Shown in pieces: positions 24,659 to 32,928 of a DNA stretch of 32,950 bases. Both the position numbers and the translations under genes were made by a program. This DNA is from CAZUMW01 sp964621615 (GTDB lineage Bacteria; Desulfobacterota; WTBG01; CAIYCZ01; CAIRTM01). Position 1 is the first letter of the stretch. Each line of letters opens with the position of its first letter. The DNA lies in assembly GCA_964621615.1 (NCBI GenBank), contig CAZUMW010000048.1, forward strand, positions 1 to 32,950, written 5' to 3'. The notes beneath the pieces are model-generated. The model was not told the DNA's origin. It searched no databases and was given only the letters and a program-made list of their open reading frames with translations.

Positions 24659-26128
24659 GTGAACCGTATGCTGTTCAGGCTTTTAAAAAATGCTGTTTCT
24701 TTGATTATTCTCGGACTTGTCGATAAATGTGCCTACATTCTTTTTTTTGCTTTTATCGCCCGTGCTCTTACTCAGAATGCTTTCGGCGCGTATGGCCTGG
24801 TATTGACCCTTATGCTGATAGGCGGACTGTTGGCATCATTCGGGATAGAAAATGTCCTTGTCAGAGAAATTGCCAAAAATCGTGAACGCTCAGAAAGTTT
24901 ATTCAACAGTGCACTTCTGATAGCCCTGCTTTTTTCACTGCCTGCCTGGGCCTGTGTATCGGGCATATCCATATTTCTGAACTATGAAAAAGAGATCGTT
25001 TTGCTTGTAACCGCTGCAGGGCCTGTGTTCCTCTGTATGGCCTTTTCGCAGACGGCCGGGGCGGTTATGAAGGCACACGAACGAATGGGAACGTTTGCCT
25101 TGGCCGGGTGCTTTCATTCCATACTTGGCTCAGGGCTCGGCGTATGTGCTGTATGGCTCGGAGGCGGCGTCAGGGCACTTGTTGTTGTGTTTGTCGTAAA
25201 TGAGGCCCTGAAAGCATTGTTTATGACGTTCCTTGTTCACCGTTTCTTTACCCCGTTGGCAAGGCGATATGATACGGATGTAATGATCAAAATATTAAAA
25301 CAGGCTGTACCGTTTGCGCTTCTTACAGCATACGGGATCTTTTTGCGGCGTATAGACATTGTTATGATGGGATGGCTCCAGCCGCTTGATGATACGGCAA
25401 TATATGCAGCTTCAGCAAAATTCGCCGATTTTTTATCGCTGTTCAGCGGAAGTCTGGTAGCAGCACTTTTTCCGGCATTTTCTGCACAAATGGGCACCGG
25501 TGGCGGAGAATCACTCAGGTTGTATACTGACAGTATCGGCTACTTTGCCTTATTGGGTTTCGGGGCTGCATTTGGAGCCATGGTTCTGGCAGAGCCGATA
25601 GCAGCTCTTCTGTTCGGAAGTCAGTATGTGATCGGATCAACCTGTATTCGCTGGATGGGATGGGCTTTCCTGTTCAGCGTTCTCAGCGGGCCTGCGGGCA
25701 TAGCGCTGGTTGCTTCCGGTGAATACATGCATCGGCTTCTGATAATGTGTCTGGTGGTTTTGTGCATTAATGTTGTGGTTAATTTGTTTTTGATACCCCG
25801 CTTCAGTTACAATGGGGCTGCCGCAGCAACCTTTATCTGTGCTGTTTTGGGGTGTGCAGGCCGTCTGGTCCTTATTAAAATGTATTTCAGACGGCTTCCC
25901 GATTTACCGAAAACAGTGTGGCGCTATGTTCTTGGCGGGGGAGGCATGGCGGGTGTTTTGTTTTGTATGAGACAGGCAAACATCCTGGTGCTTATCGGTA
26001 TCGGTATTTTCACTTACAGCTTCCTGCTTGGAATGCTCGGGGAATTTGATGCTCCGCGGTATAAACCGTTTCGGATGAAGATTACCTGTTTTGCGCGGAA
26101 ATTGCTGGGCCGGGAGTGTGGTTTTTAA
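24659..26128 (+). CDS. Wzx-type polysaccharide flippase (MOP superfamily)
   Basis: A 489-residue protein with about twelve to fourteen hydrophobic helices spaced as in the polysaccharide-biosynthesis/MATE-like MOP exporters. The first helix region, FFAFIARALTQNAFGAYGLVL, and the following FGIENVLVREIAKN are typical of Wzx/RfbX proteins. Members flip undecaprenyl- or lipid-linked glycans across the inner membrane. GTG 24659 is the first start; an ATG three codons later is an alternative. It probably exports the glycolipid assembled by the upstream enzymes; its partner polymerase/ligase would be the 1715-3028 gene. Confidence 0.88.
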   Translation: MNRMLFRLLKNAVSLIILGLVDKCAYILFFAFIARALTQNAFGAYGLVLTLMLIGGLLASFGIENVLVREIAKNRERSESLFNSALLIALLFSLPAWACVSGISIFLNYEKEIVLLVTAAGPVFLCMAFSQTAGAVMKAHERMGTFALAGCFHSILGSGLGVCAVWLGGGVRALVVVFVVNEALKALFMTFLVHRFFTPLARRYDTDVMIKILKQAVPFALLTAYGIFLRRIDIVMMGWLQPLDDTAIYAASAKFADFLSLFSGSLVAALFPAFSAQMGTGGGESLRLYTDSIGYFALLGFGAAFGAMVLAEPIAALLFGSQYVIGSTCIRWMGWAFLFSVLSGPAGIALVASGEYMHRLLIMCLVVLCINVVVNLFLIPRFSYNGAAAATFICAVLGCAGRLVLIKMYFRRLPDLPKTVWRYVLGGGGMAGVLFCMRQANILVLIGIGIFTYSFLLGMLGEFDAPRYKPFRMKITCFARKLLGRECGF

Positions 26129-26257
26129 ATAATGTGTATATCCTGCAGTACGCTGCGGACTATCCCGGTAATTTCTATTAGTTATTGAGAAATATTCCAC
26201 TTAACGCAAGATCCCGTGAAACGGGGACACCGCACTACCGTGCGGAGTATTCGTTTA

Positions 26258-27586
26258 ATGATTTTGATCAACGAGCGTGTGTCTGTGTTGAAGATACTGT
26301 TTTTCCCCAATTATCTCGGAGGCGGATTCGGTCATATCTGCCGCTGCCTTGCACTTGCTGATGCATTAAGCCGGCGCGGAGGTTCAGCTGAATTTGCACT
26401 GAACGGTCCTCATATACAGAACGTTATTAATGCAGGTTATGGCGTTCATCGTTTATTTACCCCGAAGCAATCCTCACAAAAGGGGAATCGGCCGGCATAT
26501 CTATATGTTCCGTCGATGGCATACCAGATCGTTCGGGACGGTTTCGATAACCGCAGAACAGTGCGGCGTGCTCTATCAGAGGCTTGTCGGATAACTGAAA
26601 AAGTAAAACCTGACATACTGGTGGGTGATGGGTATCTGCTTACCAATCTGATTGGCAGGGCAGCGGGGATACCGGTAGTGCAGCTCGTTAAATCTGTCGT
26701 TCATCCACAGCCGAAGCCCATGGTGTGGTGGGAGAATGAACCGGATAATATTATCCTTCCTGATCCATGCCCGGTTTTTAACCCTGTGCTGAGAGAAAAC
26801 GGATTATCCGAAATTACAGCAGCAGAGCAGCTTCTTTCAGGCGATCTTCTTTTGATTCCCTCTATACCTGAGCTTGACCCTCTGGACCCTTTGCCTGCAG
26901 ACACATATTATGTGGGACCAATTGTTCGCTCGCGCGATGTTATTGCACAGCTTCCCCCCTGGTTTTCAACGCTGGGCTCTGATGGGCCGGTTATTTATGT
27001 AACTGTTGGTGGGGCCGCAGATTATGGCGCCGGCAAAGCATTTTATAAAATTATCTGCGATGCATTGGGTAACGCCGGGTGGTCTGTTGTCGTTTCAACC
27101 GGGGGCAAGGACGAGCCTGTATTTAACGGACCGGTACCTTCAAATATCCGGTTTACCCGTTGGGTGCCCGGCACTGTAATGACAGCTTACAGTGATCTTG
27201 TAATATTTCACGGAGGATATACGCGTATTGAAATTTTGAAGCATGGTCTTCCAAGTATTGTTATCCCGTTTCACAGTGAGCAGGAGCATTACGGACGTCT
27301 TATGCAAAAAGCAGGTGTTTCCAAACTTTTACAGGTAAGTGATGAGCCGTACGCATCGTTTATGCTCCACTGGAAGGGAGGTAATTTTTTAAGAAAATCA
27401 AAATCTTTTACAGTGCATGTTAAAAAAAATGTGACACTTCGGCCTGAAAAACTTCGTGAATTGACTGAAAGCATTTTATCAAATCGGCTGATTTATGAAA
27501 AAGCACAGAACCTTAAAATAGCCCTTGATGCGGCAGACGGAGCTGAAAAAGCAATTTATATGATAGAAAGCTCTTTGATGACATGA
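26258..27586 (+). CDS. GT28/MurG-like glycosyltransferase
   Basis: Start ATG 26258 has GGAG eleven bases upstream; GTG 26216 and GTG 26285 are alternatives. The N-terminal domain has LGGGFGHICRCLALADAL, the glycine-rich loop of GT-B enzymes related to MurG. The C-terminal domain has VIYVTVGGAADYGAG and FHGGYTRIEILKHGLPSIVI, equivalent to the GGxxT/E...G.P nucleotide-sugar-binding region, then PFHSEQEHYGRLM. It is a cytoplasmic or peripheral enzyme that would transfer a sugar from a UDP- or other nucleotide donor to a lipid acceptor. It is the last gene of the plus-strand run before an AT-rich gap. Confidence 0.82.
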   Translation: MILINERVSVLKILFFPNYLGGGFGHICRCLALADALSRRGGSAEFALNGPHIQNVINAGYGVHRLFTPKQSSQKGNRPAYLYVPSMAYQIVRDGFDNRRTVRRALSEACRITEKVKPDILVGDGYLLTNLIGRAAGIPVVQLVKSVVHPQPKPMVWWENEPDNIILPDPCPVFNPVLRENGLSEITAAEQLLSGDLLLIPSIPELDPLDPLPADTYYVGPIVRSRDVIAQLPPWFSTLGSDGPVIYVTVGGAADYGAGKAFYKIICDALGNAGWSVVVSTGGKDEPVFNGPVPSNIRFTRWVPGTVMTAYSDLVIFHGGYTRIEILKHGLPSIVIPFHSEQEHYGRLMQKAGVSKLLQVSDEPYASFMLHWKGGNFLRKSKSFTVHVKKNVTLRPEKLRELTESILSNRLIYEKAQNLKIALDAADGAEKAIYMIESSLMT

Positions 27587-27624
27587 AAAAATTTTAAGAA
27601 AATTTGTTTATTGTATTTTTTATA

Positions 27625-27654
27625 TTGACAGACTCATGAAATAAACAGTATAAA
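27625..27654 (+). promoter_or_regulatory. Sigma-70-like promoter for the secreted repeat protein
   Basis: A consensus -35 TTGACA (27625-27630) is followed, after 18 bases, by TATAAA (27649-27654) in a very AT-rich gap. Predicted transcription begins near 27661, leaving a leader of about 125 nt before the ATG at 27787. It is the best promoter match in the window and indicates the secreted protein is expressed separately from the glycan genes. Confidence 0.6.
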
Positions 27655-27786
27655 TACAATAAAGAACTATAATTAATTAAATTTTGTTTTTATATATATT
27701 TTATTTTTTAGTGCTCATTTGCAAATTATTTTTTAATAATGCCTTGTTTTCTAATTTATGATTTACCCTTTAATAGGAAAACGATT

Positions 27787-29541
27787 ATGAAAAAAATTCT
27801 TTTTGCGTTGATTTCAACGTTATTTTTTATCGGTATATCTGCACCTGTCAGCTACAGCGCACAATACTGGGCAAAAACATACGGCGGCAATAACGATGAA
27901 TATGCGTTTTGTACCCAGCAGACAGCCGATGGTGGGTTTATAGTAACAGGGTATACTGAATCCTTCGGTGTTTCGGGTTGGGACGTATGGATACTGAAGC
28001 TTGACGCCAACGGCGATGTGCTGTGGGAAAAGACATACGGCGGCACTAAAAATGAGATGGCGCGCACGATACGACAGACTTTTGATTCAAGCGGTATGAC
28101 CAGCGGCTATATTGTTGCCGGTATCAGTGATTCATTCGGCTCAGCAAACAATGACGAAGACCCGGACAATGACAATCTTGATATGTGGGTTCTTCGCCTT
28201 GACGAACAGGGAGATATTGTATGGCAGAAAAGATATGGTGAAGATACAACAAACGACTATGCCCATACCCTTATTCAGACATTTAATACCGATGGCAGCA
28301 CCAGCGGCTTTATTGTTGCGGGTTTCCGCGAGTACAGCGAAGCAGGTGAAACAGTGCGTGATATGTGGACGCTGAAACTGTATGAAGACGGTACCGTGGA
28401 AAAAGATATTACATATCAATCGAGCAGACTGGATAATGCCCGCTGCATTCAGCAGATATTTGATGCAAGCGGCAACCCGACCTTAGATTATATTGTAACA
28501 GGCTATGTCGAAGATTTCGGCGATATGTGGGTGCTCAAAATTAATGAGAGCGGTGACGTGTGCTGGCAGAAAATATTCGGTACCTCACTGTATCCTGAGA
28601 CGGGGACTGCAGTTCAGCAAATATTCGATAGCCAGAATAACCCGGATGGCTACATTATATCAGGTCTGACCGTTGCGCTGCATGGTGGTAATTATTCTGC
28701 CGATTACTGGCTCATTAAGCTTGATGAAAACGGGGCGATCGAATGGCAGAAAACATATGGCGGAGAGAATCACGAGTTTGTGCTGTCTATAGATCACACC
28801 GAAGACGGCGGATATGTCGCGGCGGGATATGTCGAGGGAACCTATGGAACGGTCGGGCATGACTGCTGGATCGTGAAGCTTGATGAAAAAGGTAGTATAC
28901 AATGGCAAAAAACCTATGGGGGCCCTGACTTTGAGGAATGCAGATCAATACAGCAGACATCAGACGGGGGCTATATTGTTGCCGCTACAACATCGTCATT
29001 CGGTTTCGGGAATCAGGATGATATATGGATGCTCAAGCTGAATGCAAACGGTGAAATCGTCAATTGCGACATATCACAGGACACCGGAGTGATTCCGGTT
29101 GACTCTACGGTTATCGGACAGGATTCAGATGTGGAGGGGATACTGTCAGTTGCTGACGATTATGATACATTCATAAATGGTGAAATCAGCACAGCGAGTG
29201 TGTATGCAATTTGCGAGTACACACTTGTAGAAATGTCCTCTTTCTCTTCATATCCGGCCTTTAAAGAAGTCCGGCTTGCATGGAAGACGGTATCTGAAAT
29301 CGATAACTTTGGTTTTAATATTTATCGTGCTGAATCAAAAGATGGACCGTATATTAAAATCAATGATAAAATTATACCGGCTGAGGGATCACCTGTAAGC
29401 GGTGCTGATTACAGTTTCGTTGATACTGGAGTCAAAAATAGAAAAACATATTATTATCAGCTTGAAGATATAGACATGTATGGAGTGTCATCCCTGCATG
29501 GGCCGATAAATGCGGTGCCGCGCATGTTTCCCGGACTTTGA
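27787..29541 (+). CDS. Secreted seven-repeat (beta-propeller-like) protein with C-terminal Fn3-like domain
   Basis: ATG 27787, with TAGGAAAA upstream, starts a signal peptide (MKKILFALISTLFFIG, likely cleavage near YSA/QYW); an ATG 16 codons earlier would bury it. Seven repeats of about 50-65 residues follow, each built like W-x-K-T-Y-G-G ... IQQT-DGG-Y-I-V-A-G ... D-x-W-x-x-K-L-D-x-N-G. Seven such WxKTYGG/DxWxxKLD units suggest a seven-bladed propeller. The last 100 residues resemble a fibronectin-III domain (VRLAWKTVSEIDNFGFNIYR and later YYYQLEDIDMYG). Such proteins are secreted or surface-bound, with no known enzymatic role. The stop is 18 bases before an IS200 hairpin. Confidence 0.85.
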   Translation: MKKILFALISTLFFIGISAPVSYSAQYWAKTYGGNNDEYAFCTQQTADGGFIVTGYTESFGVSGWDVWILKLDANGDVLWEKTYGGTKNEMARTIRQTFDSSGMTSGYIVAGISDSFGSANNDEDPDNDNLDMWVLRLDEQGDIVWQKRYGEDTTNDYAHTLIQTFNTDGSTSGFIVAGFREYSEAGETVRDMWTLKLYEDGTVEKDITYQSSRLDNARCIQQIFDASGNPTLDYIVTGYVEDFGDMWVLKINESGDVCWQKIFGTSLYPETGTAVQQIFDSQNNPDGYIISGLTVALHGGNYSADYWLIKLDENGAIEWQKTYGGENHEFVLSIDHTEDGGYVAAGYVEGTYGTVGHDCWIVKLDEKGSIQWQKTYGGPDFEECRSIQQTSDGGYIVAATTSSFGFGNQDDIWMLKLNANGEIVNCDISQDTGVIPVDSTVIGQDSDVEGILSVADDYDTFINGEISTASVYAICEYTLVEMSSFSSYPAFKEVRLAWKTVSEIDNFGFNIYRAESKDGPYIKINDKIIPAEGSPVSGADYSFVDTGVKNRKTYYYQLEDIDMYGVSSLHGPINAVPRMFPGL

Positions 29542-29554
29542 ATCCCTTGGGGTT

Positions 29555-30031
29555 GTATTCCCCGCCGCTTGCGGCGTAAAATGGGGAAATGAGCGAATAC
29601 ATACACAAGAGTCATAATGTAACAGTATTGATTTACCATGTGGTTTTTCCAGCAAAGTACAGGCGTGTAGTATTTGATGAAGATGTAGATAGCGTAGTGA
29701 AGGAAGTTTGTTTGGAGATCGAGAAACGATATCAGGTAAAATTTTTAGAGATTGGTTCAGATAAGGATCATATACATTTTTTATTGCAGACGGTGCCAAC
29801 ATATTCAGTGACCAAAATTGTAACAATTATCAAAAGCATTACAGCGCGAGAAGTTTTTGCACGTTGCCCCCAGGTGAGAAAGAAATTATGGGGGGGCGAG
29901 TTTTGGACCGATGGATATTTCGCGAATACCGTTGGAAGACAAGGTAATGAAAGTACAATCGGAAACTATGTAAAAAAACAGGGACAGAAATACCATAAAT
30001 TGTATCAAGGTCGCCAATTGTCTTTGTTTTA
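29555..30031 (+). mobile_element. IS200/IS605-group insertion sequence lacking its right end
   Basis: The element comprises a left hairpin, one transposase gene and no accessory tnpB. Its last recognisable base is about 30031, where identity to the right-edge copy ends. The outer boundary on the left is approximate. Right-end sequence that is present near 32907-32926 is missing here, so this copy is probably immobile. Confidence 0.7.
29560..29586. repeat. Left-end hairpin of the IS200-type element
   Basis: The inner palindrome CGCCG-CTTG-CGGCG (29563-29576) is followed by TAAAAT and GGGG (29583-29586), which can pair with the CCCC at 29560-29563. The GGGGAA arm lies two bases before the transposase ATG, so folding would hide the ribosome-binding site. 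This is a known control style of IS200-type elements; here it is inferred from position. The CTTG loop is the same as in the right-edge copy's hairpin. Confidence 0.65.
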
Positions 30032-30191
30032 TTATTACATTCCGGACCATCCCGCCAATCGCGCAAGCATCCACCAGAAAGCTTTACCTTTGAGTTGGCA
30101 ATTGAGGCACCGCGTATTAAAGCAGGTGCATGATACGCACTGTCCTGGATTGGAATCACACCACTCATCAGCCCAATTCCCTCCAGTGTAG
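29589..30191 (+). CDS. tnpA: IS200-type TnpA transposase with abnormal C-terminal read-through
   Basis: A single-domain HUH-Y1 transposase. The metal-binding HUH motif is H61-I-H63 (DHIHFLL), and the catalytic Tyr is Y127 in GNYVKKQG. Core length to GRQLSLF is 147 residues, ending at 30029, the normal IS200 TnpA size. The native stop is absent, so the frame runs on for 53 more codons (30030-30188) through sequence antisense to the neighbouring lipoprotein gene. The copy at the right edge of the window ends LSLF-stop at the same place. TnpA cuts and rejoins single-stranded DNA at hairpin ends; with the right hairpin gone this copy may encode an enzyme but cannot easily move itself. Confidence 0.88.
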   Translation: MSEYIHKSHNVTVLIYHVVFPAKYRRVVFDEDVDSVVKEVCLEIEKRYQVKFLEIGSDKDHIHFLLQTVPTYSVTKIVTIIKSITAREVFARCPQVRKKLWGGEFWTDGYFANTVGRQGNESTIGNYVKKQGQKYHKLYQGRQLSLFYYYIPDHPANRASIHQKALPLSWQLRHRVLKQVHDTHCPGLESHHSSAQFPPV

Positions 30192-31699
30192 CTGCAGTCG
30201 GCATCCGCCTCACGGTCGAGAAAATAGTTTCCGTCCGGATCGTAGCTTTCGATGGCAGCAAAATCAAACAGTATTTTACCGTGCATTCTGCAGTAGTTTC
30301 TGATTTGTTCGTTTCGCTCGTGCAGATTGCCGTTCTCACCGGTTCCGTCAACGTGTCCGGTCATATACACAAATGCAACATCCGGATATTCCTGTTCGAG
30401 CGAATTCATGGCATCGAGATAGGTTTGAATATCTTCACGGTCATTATCGCTGACACCGCTGCCCCATGACCAGATTACCAGGTTGCGGTCACAGGTTTCG
30501 TTATCCAGCATAAGAGCTGTTCTGCTTCTCCAGGTAAGGCTGCCGTTATCTCCCAGATCGCCGGCGGGTTCGGTGTCATGCAGAGAAAGGGCGCCTGCAT
30601 CGCCGTCGCGGTTAAAAGAGTACAGGGTATTGTTGTCGGAGAGAAGCTGCATACCGGTGATAATCTGCCCGCCGTATGAGGAATGACCGAAAGCGATGCG
30701 GAATTCGTTTTTTGCCCGCACGATCCACTGCTCAGGGATTACGGTGATATCTGTGGCGGTATGGTCGGTGGCGATATCATAGCCGGAGTTGACAGGCTGG
30801 TTCGGGTCTTTAACGGATAATGAGATTGTATCAGAACTCATCGCTCCGCGGGAATCTGTGGCTGTCAGTGTGAGATGGTGCAGACCGTATGACAGATCGT
30901 TTTTCGTAAATAATATACCGGTGCCGATAAAACCATCGATATCAGTTTTCCACGTCAGTGAGGCTTTTGTTAAATCCCCTTCTTCGGGATCGGTTGCGGT
31001 TCCGGCAAACGTAATGGTGTCTCCGATATAGTAAAAGTCTCCATACAAGGGTCGCACAATTTTAACAGTCGGGGCAGTATTGCCGACATATATGATAACA
31101 GTATCCACACCCTGTGCGCCCTGTGAATCTGTGACTGTCAAGGAAATGGAATGTGGTCCATCTGTCAGGTTATCGCTTGTTACAGATGGTCCGCAGCCGA
31201 TCATGCCGTCAGCATCAGATGACCAGAGAAGACTGTCTCCAGTCAGGGATCCGTCCTCCGGATCTTCAGCGGTTCCGGCGAAAGTGATTCGTTCACCGGG
31301 GGCATAGTATGTGCGGTCTTCGGGCGATAGTATGATAACTTGAGGAGCTTTATTGGCATTGCCGATGCTGATGGATATCCGGATGCTGTCTGCTGCTGTG
31401 TTTCCCTCGGAATCGGTAGCCCGGAGGGTGATGGTGTGCGATCCTGTATAAAGATTATTTTTGAAGAACGTGGTGCCGGTACCGATTGTGCCTGCTCTGT
31501 TAGAGGTCCATATCAGAGAATCTCCGGTCAGTATGCCGTCTTCAGGATCGGTTGCATTTCCTGCAAAAAGTATAGCAGCATCTTCAGGAAATGTTTCATT
31601 ATCGGCTGGACTGCTGATGGTAACCAGCGGGGGTGATTTGCAGGAAGTGAGTGTTCCTGCAAGCATCACAATCAAAAGGACAAAACAATATTGTTTCAT
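30035..31699 (-). CDS. Lipoprotein with three Ig/PKD-like repeats and an SGNH-like (FGHxSxG) domain
   Basis: The signal peptide ends in lipobox LTSC, giving lipidated Cys20. Three homologous repeats of about 90 residues (24-113, 119-205, 210-297) each have a SPxxxxxF start, an AGxAxDPEDGxLTGDSLxW core and an HxIxLxxTDSxG end, as in Ig-like/PKD-type domains. The C-terminal domain has FGHSSYG at 337-343, FVYMTGHVDG near 445 and LFDFAAIESYDPDG near 484. It then has a Cys-rich segment (CVSCTCFNTRCLNC) and a final aromatic helix. FGHxSxG, FV-(H/Y)-x-T and FD-x-A-x-x-ES-x-x-P-x-G are shared with the lipoprotein at 6897-7742. It is probably surface-exposed; hydrolase activity is not proven. It ends with three TAA codons next to the truncated IS. 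Confidence 0.78.
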   Translation of the reverse strand: MKQYCFVLLIVMLAGTLTSCKSPPLVTISSPADNETFPEDAAILFAGNATDPEDGILTGDSLIWTSNRAGTIGTGTTFFKNNLYTGSHTITLRATDSEGNTAADSIRISISIGNANKAPQVIILSPEDRTYYAPGERITFAGTAEDPEDGSLTGDSLLWSSDADGMIGCGPSVTSDNLTDGPHSISLTVTDSQGAQGVDTVIIYVGNTAPTVKIVRPLYGDFYYIGDTITFAGTATDPEEGDLTKASLTWKTDIDGFIGTGILFTKNDLSYGLHHLTLTATDSRGAMSSDTISLSVKDPNQPVNSGYDIATDHTATDITVIPEQWIVRAKNEFRIAFGHSSYGGQIITGMQLLSDNNTLYSFNRDGDAGALSLHDTEPAGDLGDNGSLTWRSRTALMLDNETCDRNLVIWSWGSGVSDNDREDIQTYLDAMNSLEQEYPDVAFVYMTGHVDGTGENGNLHERNEQIRNYCRMHGKILFDFAAIESYDPDGNYFLDREADADCSYTGGNWADEWCDSNPGQCVSCTCFNTRCLNCQLKGKAFWWMLARLAGWSGM

Positions 31700-31760
31700 T
31701 GAATATCAAAAATGGTGTTGCGTTGTGAATTAACTCATAATGGGAGAAAACGTTTACATA

Positions 31761-32726
31761 TCAGGCCAACGCATACGGTAAATCACGCAGATGTGTGGTT
31801 GAACGATTTTTTGTGGTGAAATCACGGAATGCGCGGTTTACAGCATCCTCCGGCAGATCGAGCACCCGGGCGGTATTGGATGGCGGTATCTGATGTTCCC
31901 ATGCGTAGAGCAGTAAATCAATCCGGTCAAAAGGGATCCGGAAGAAAAATTCCTGATCGCTTACCGGCAGGCTGAACGTGTCGGGACTCGGTGTGCGGTC
32001 TATTATTTCCGGGATAACATTAAGGTGTTCTGCAAGCTGATAAATCTGTGCCTTATAGAGATGGGCAAGGGCTTCTGTGTCCGTACCGCCGTCACCGTAT
32101 TTACAGAAATCTCCGAGCAGGGTTTCTGTTTTATTGGTTGTGCCGGCAACAACCAGGTTATTGCATTCCGCCTCCCAGTACAGATGTATCATTCGGGCGC
32201 GGATTTTTATGCTGGCAAAAGCGGTGATGATTCGGAAATCATCGGTTTTGAGGCGTTTCTTTTTTATTGTTCCGTCCGGCAGCTTCACCTGCAGGTTATA
32301 CACATTGTAGGCGTCACGCTCAAGCAGATCTGTGGGGAGGGTAATATTGTACGTACAATCAGGGGTGTATTCGGGTACAAGTTTTTTTATAAATTCATCA
32401 CGAAATGTATAACTACCCACGCTGTCGACTGTGGGGGTAATGTCTATTTCACGGTATGCTATGCCCAGCGCTTCTGCATGTTTTGCCGCATATTGTTTGC
32501 TTACCGGATTTGATTCTTTTTCCGGAAGAATAAGGCCGAGTACATTATCTTTTCCAACAGCATGGACTGCTACAGCACTCATTACCGCGGAGTCGATGCC
32601 GCCGCTCAATCCCACGATAATACCTTTTCTTCTATATACACGTTTTACCTGGTCTGCGACAAAGTCTTTAAGCTTTTCTGTTTCTTTTTCAGGATGTATT
32701 GCCAGAATGTCAGTGCTGAAGTCCAT
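31761..32726 (-). CDS. nadE: NAD(+) synthetase, ammonia-dependent, divergent
   Basis: The 321-residue protein has the ATP-pyrophosphatase P-loop in IIVGLSGGIDSAV, then IKIRARMIHLY and GTTNKTETLLGDFCKYGDGG, the deamido-NAD/ATP-binding elements of NadE. There is no N-terminal glutaminase domain, so it would use free ammonia. It departs from housekeeping NadE in two places: an inserted segment near residues 125-165 (with LPDGTIKKKRLK), and the C-terminal region TPSPDTFSLPVSDQEFFF replacing the usual PSAxLWxxQxDE block. Such NadE-like proteins are also found in glycan loci, where amidation or ligation of another substrate has been considered. The ATG is preceded by GAGGA with good spacing. Confidence 0.85.
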   Translation of the reverse strand: MDFSTDILAIHPEKETEKLKDFVADQVKRVYRRKGIIVGLSGGIDSAVMSAVAVHAVGKDNVLGLILPEKESNPVSKQYAAKHAEALGIAYREIDITPTVDSVGSYTFRDEFIKKLVPEYTPDCTYNITLPTDLLERDAYNVYNLQVKLPDGTIKKKRLKTDDFRIITAFASIKIRARMIHLYWEAECNNLVVAGTTNKTETLLGDFCKYGDGGTDTEALAHLYKAQIYQLAEHLNVIPEIIDRTPSPDTFSLPVSDQEFFFRIPFDRIDLLLYAWEHQIPPSNTARVLDLPEDAVNRAFRDFTTKNRSTTHLRDLPYALA

Positions 32727-32906
32727 TTGTCATATCCTCAAAAAAAAGTTTTTGTCAGCGGGTTTTGATTATATATAAATGCGGAATCCTCGTTTCAGTT
32801 GGAAAAAATAATAATCAAGTTTAAAACACGGGCTTGCCTGAGGACTCCCGGAGTGTGACATATGCGGGAATGCTAAAGATTTTGTCCGCATTTTGATAAT
32901 AAACTA

Positions 32907-32926
32907 CCCCGCCGCAAGCAGCGGGG
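32907..32926. repeat. Right-end hairpin of a second IS200-type copy
   Basis: CCCCGC...GCGGGG folds to an eight-pair stem (one G-T wobble) with a four-base loop (CTTG when read on the minus strand). It lies two bases beyond the stop of the transposase tail at 32929-32950, in the expected order for an IS200 right end on the minus strand. Confidence 0.75.
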
Positions 32927-32928
32927 TA

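Noticed and set aside
7839..29541. Many other-strand and other-frame ORFs of 60-160 codons
   Set aside because: They lie opposite or inside genes with clear family motifs, lack ribosome-binding sites and domains, and are shadows of the real frames.
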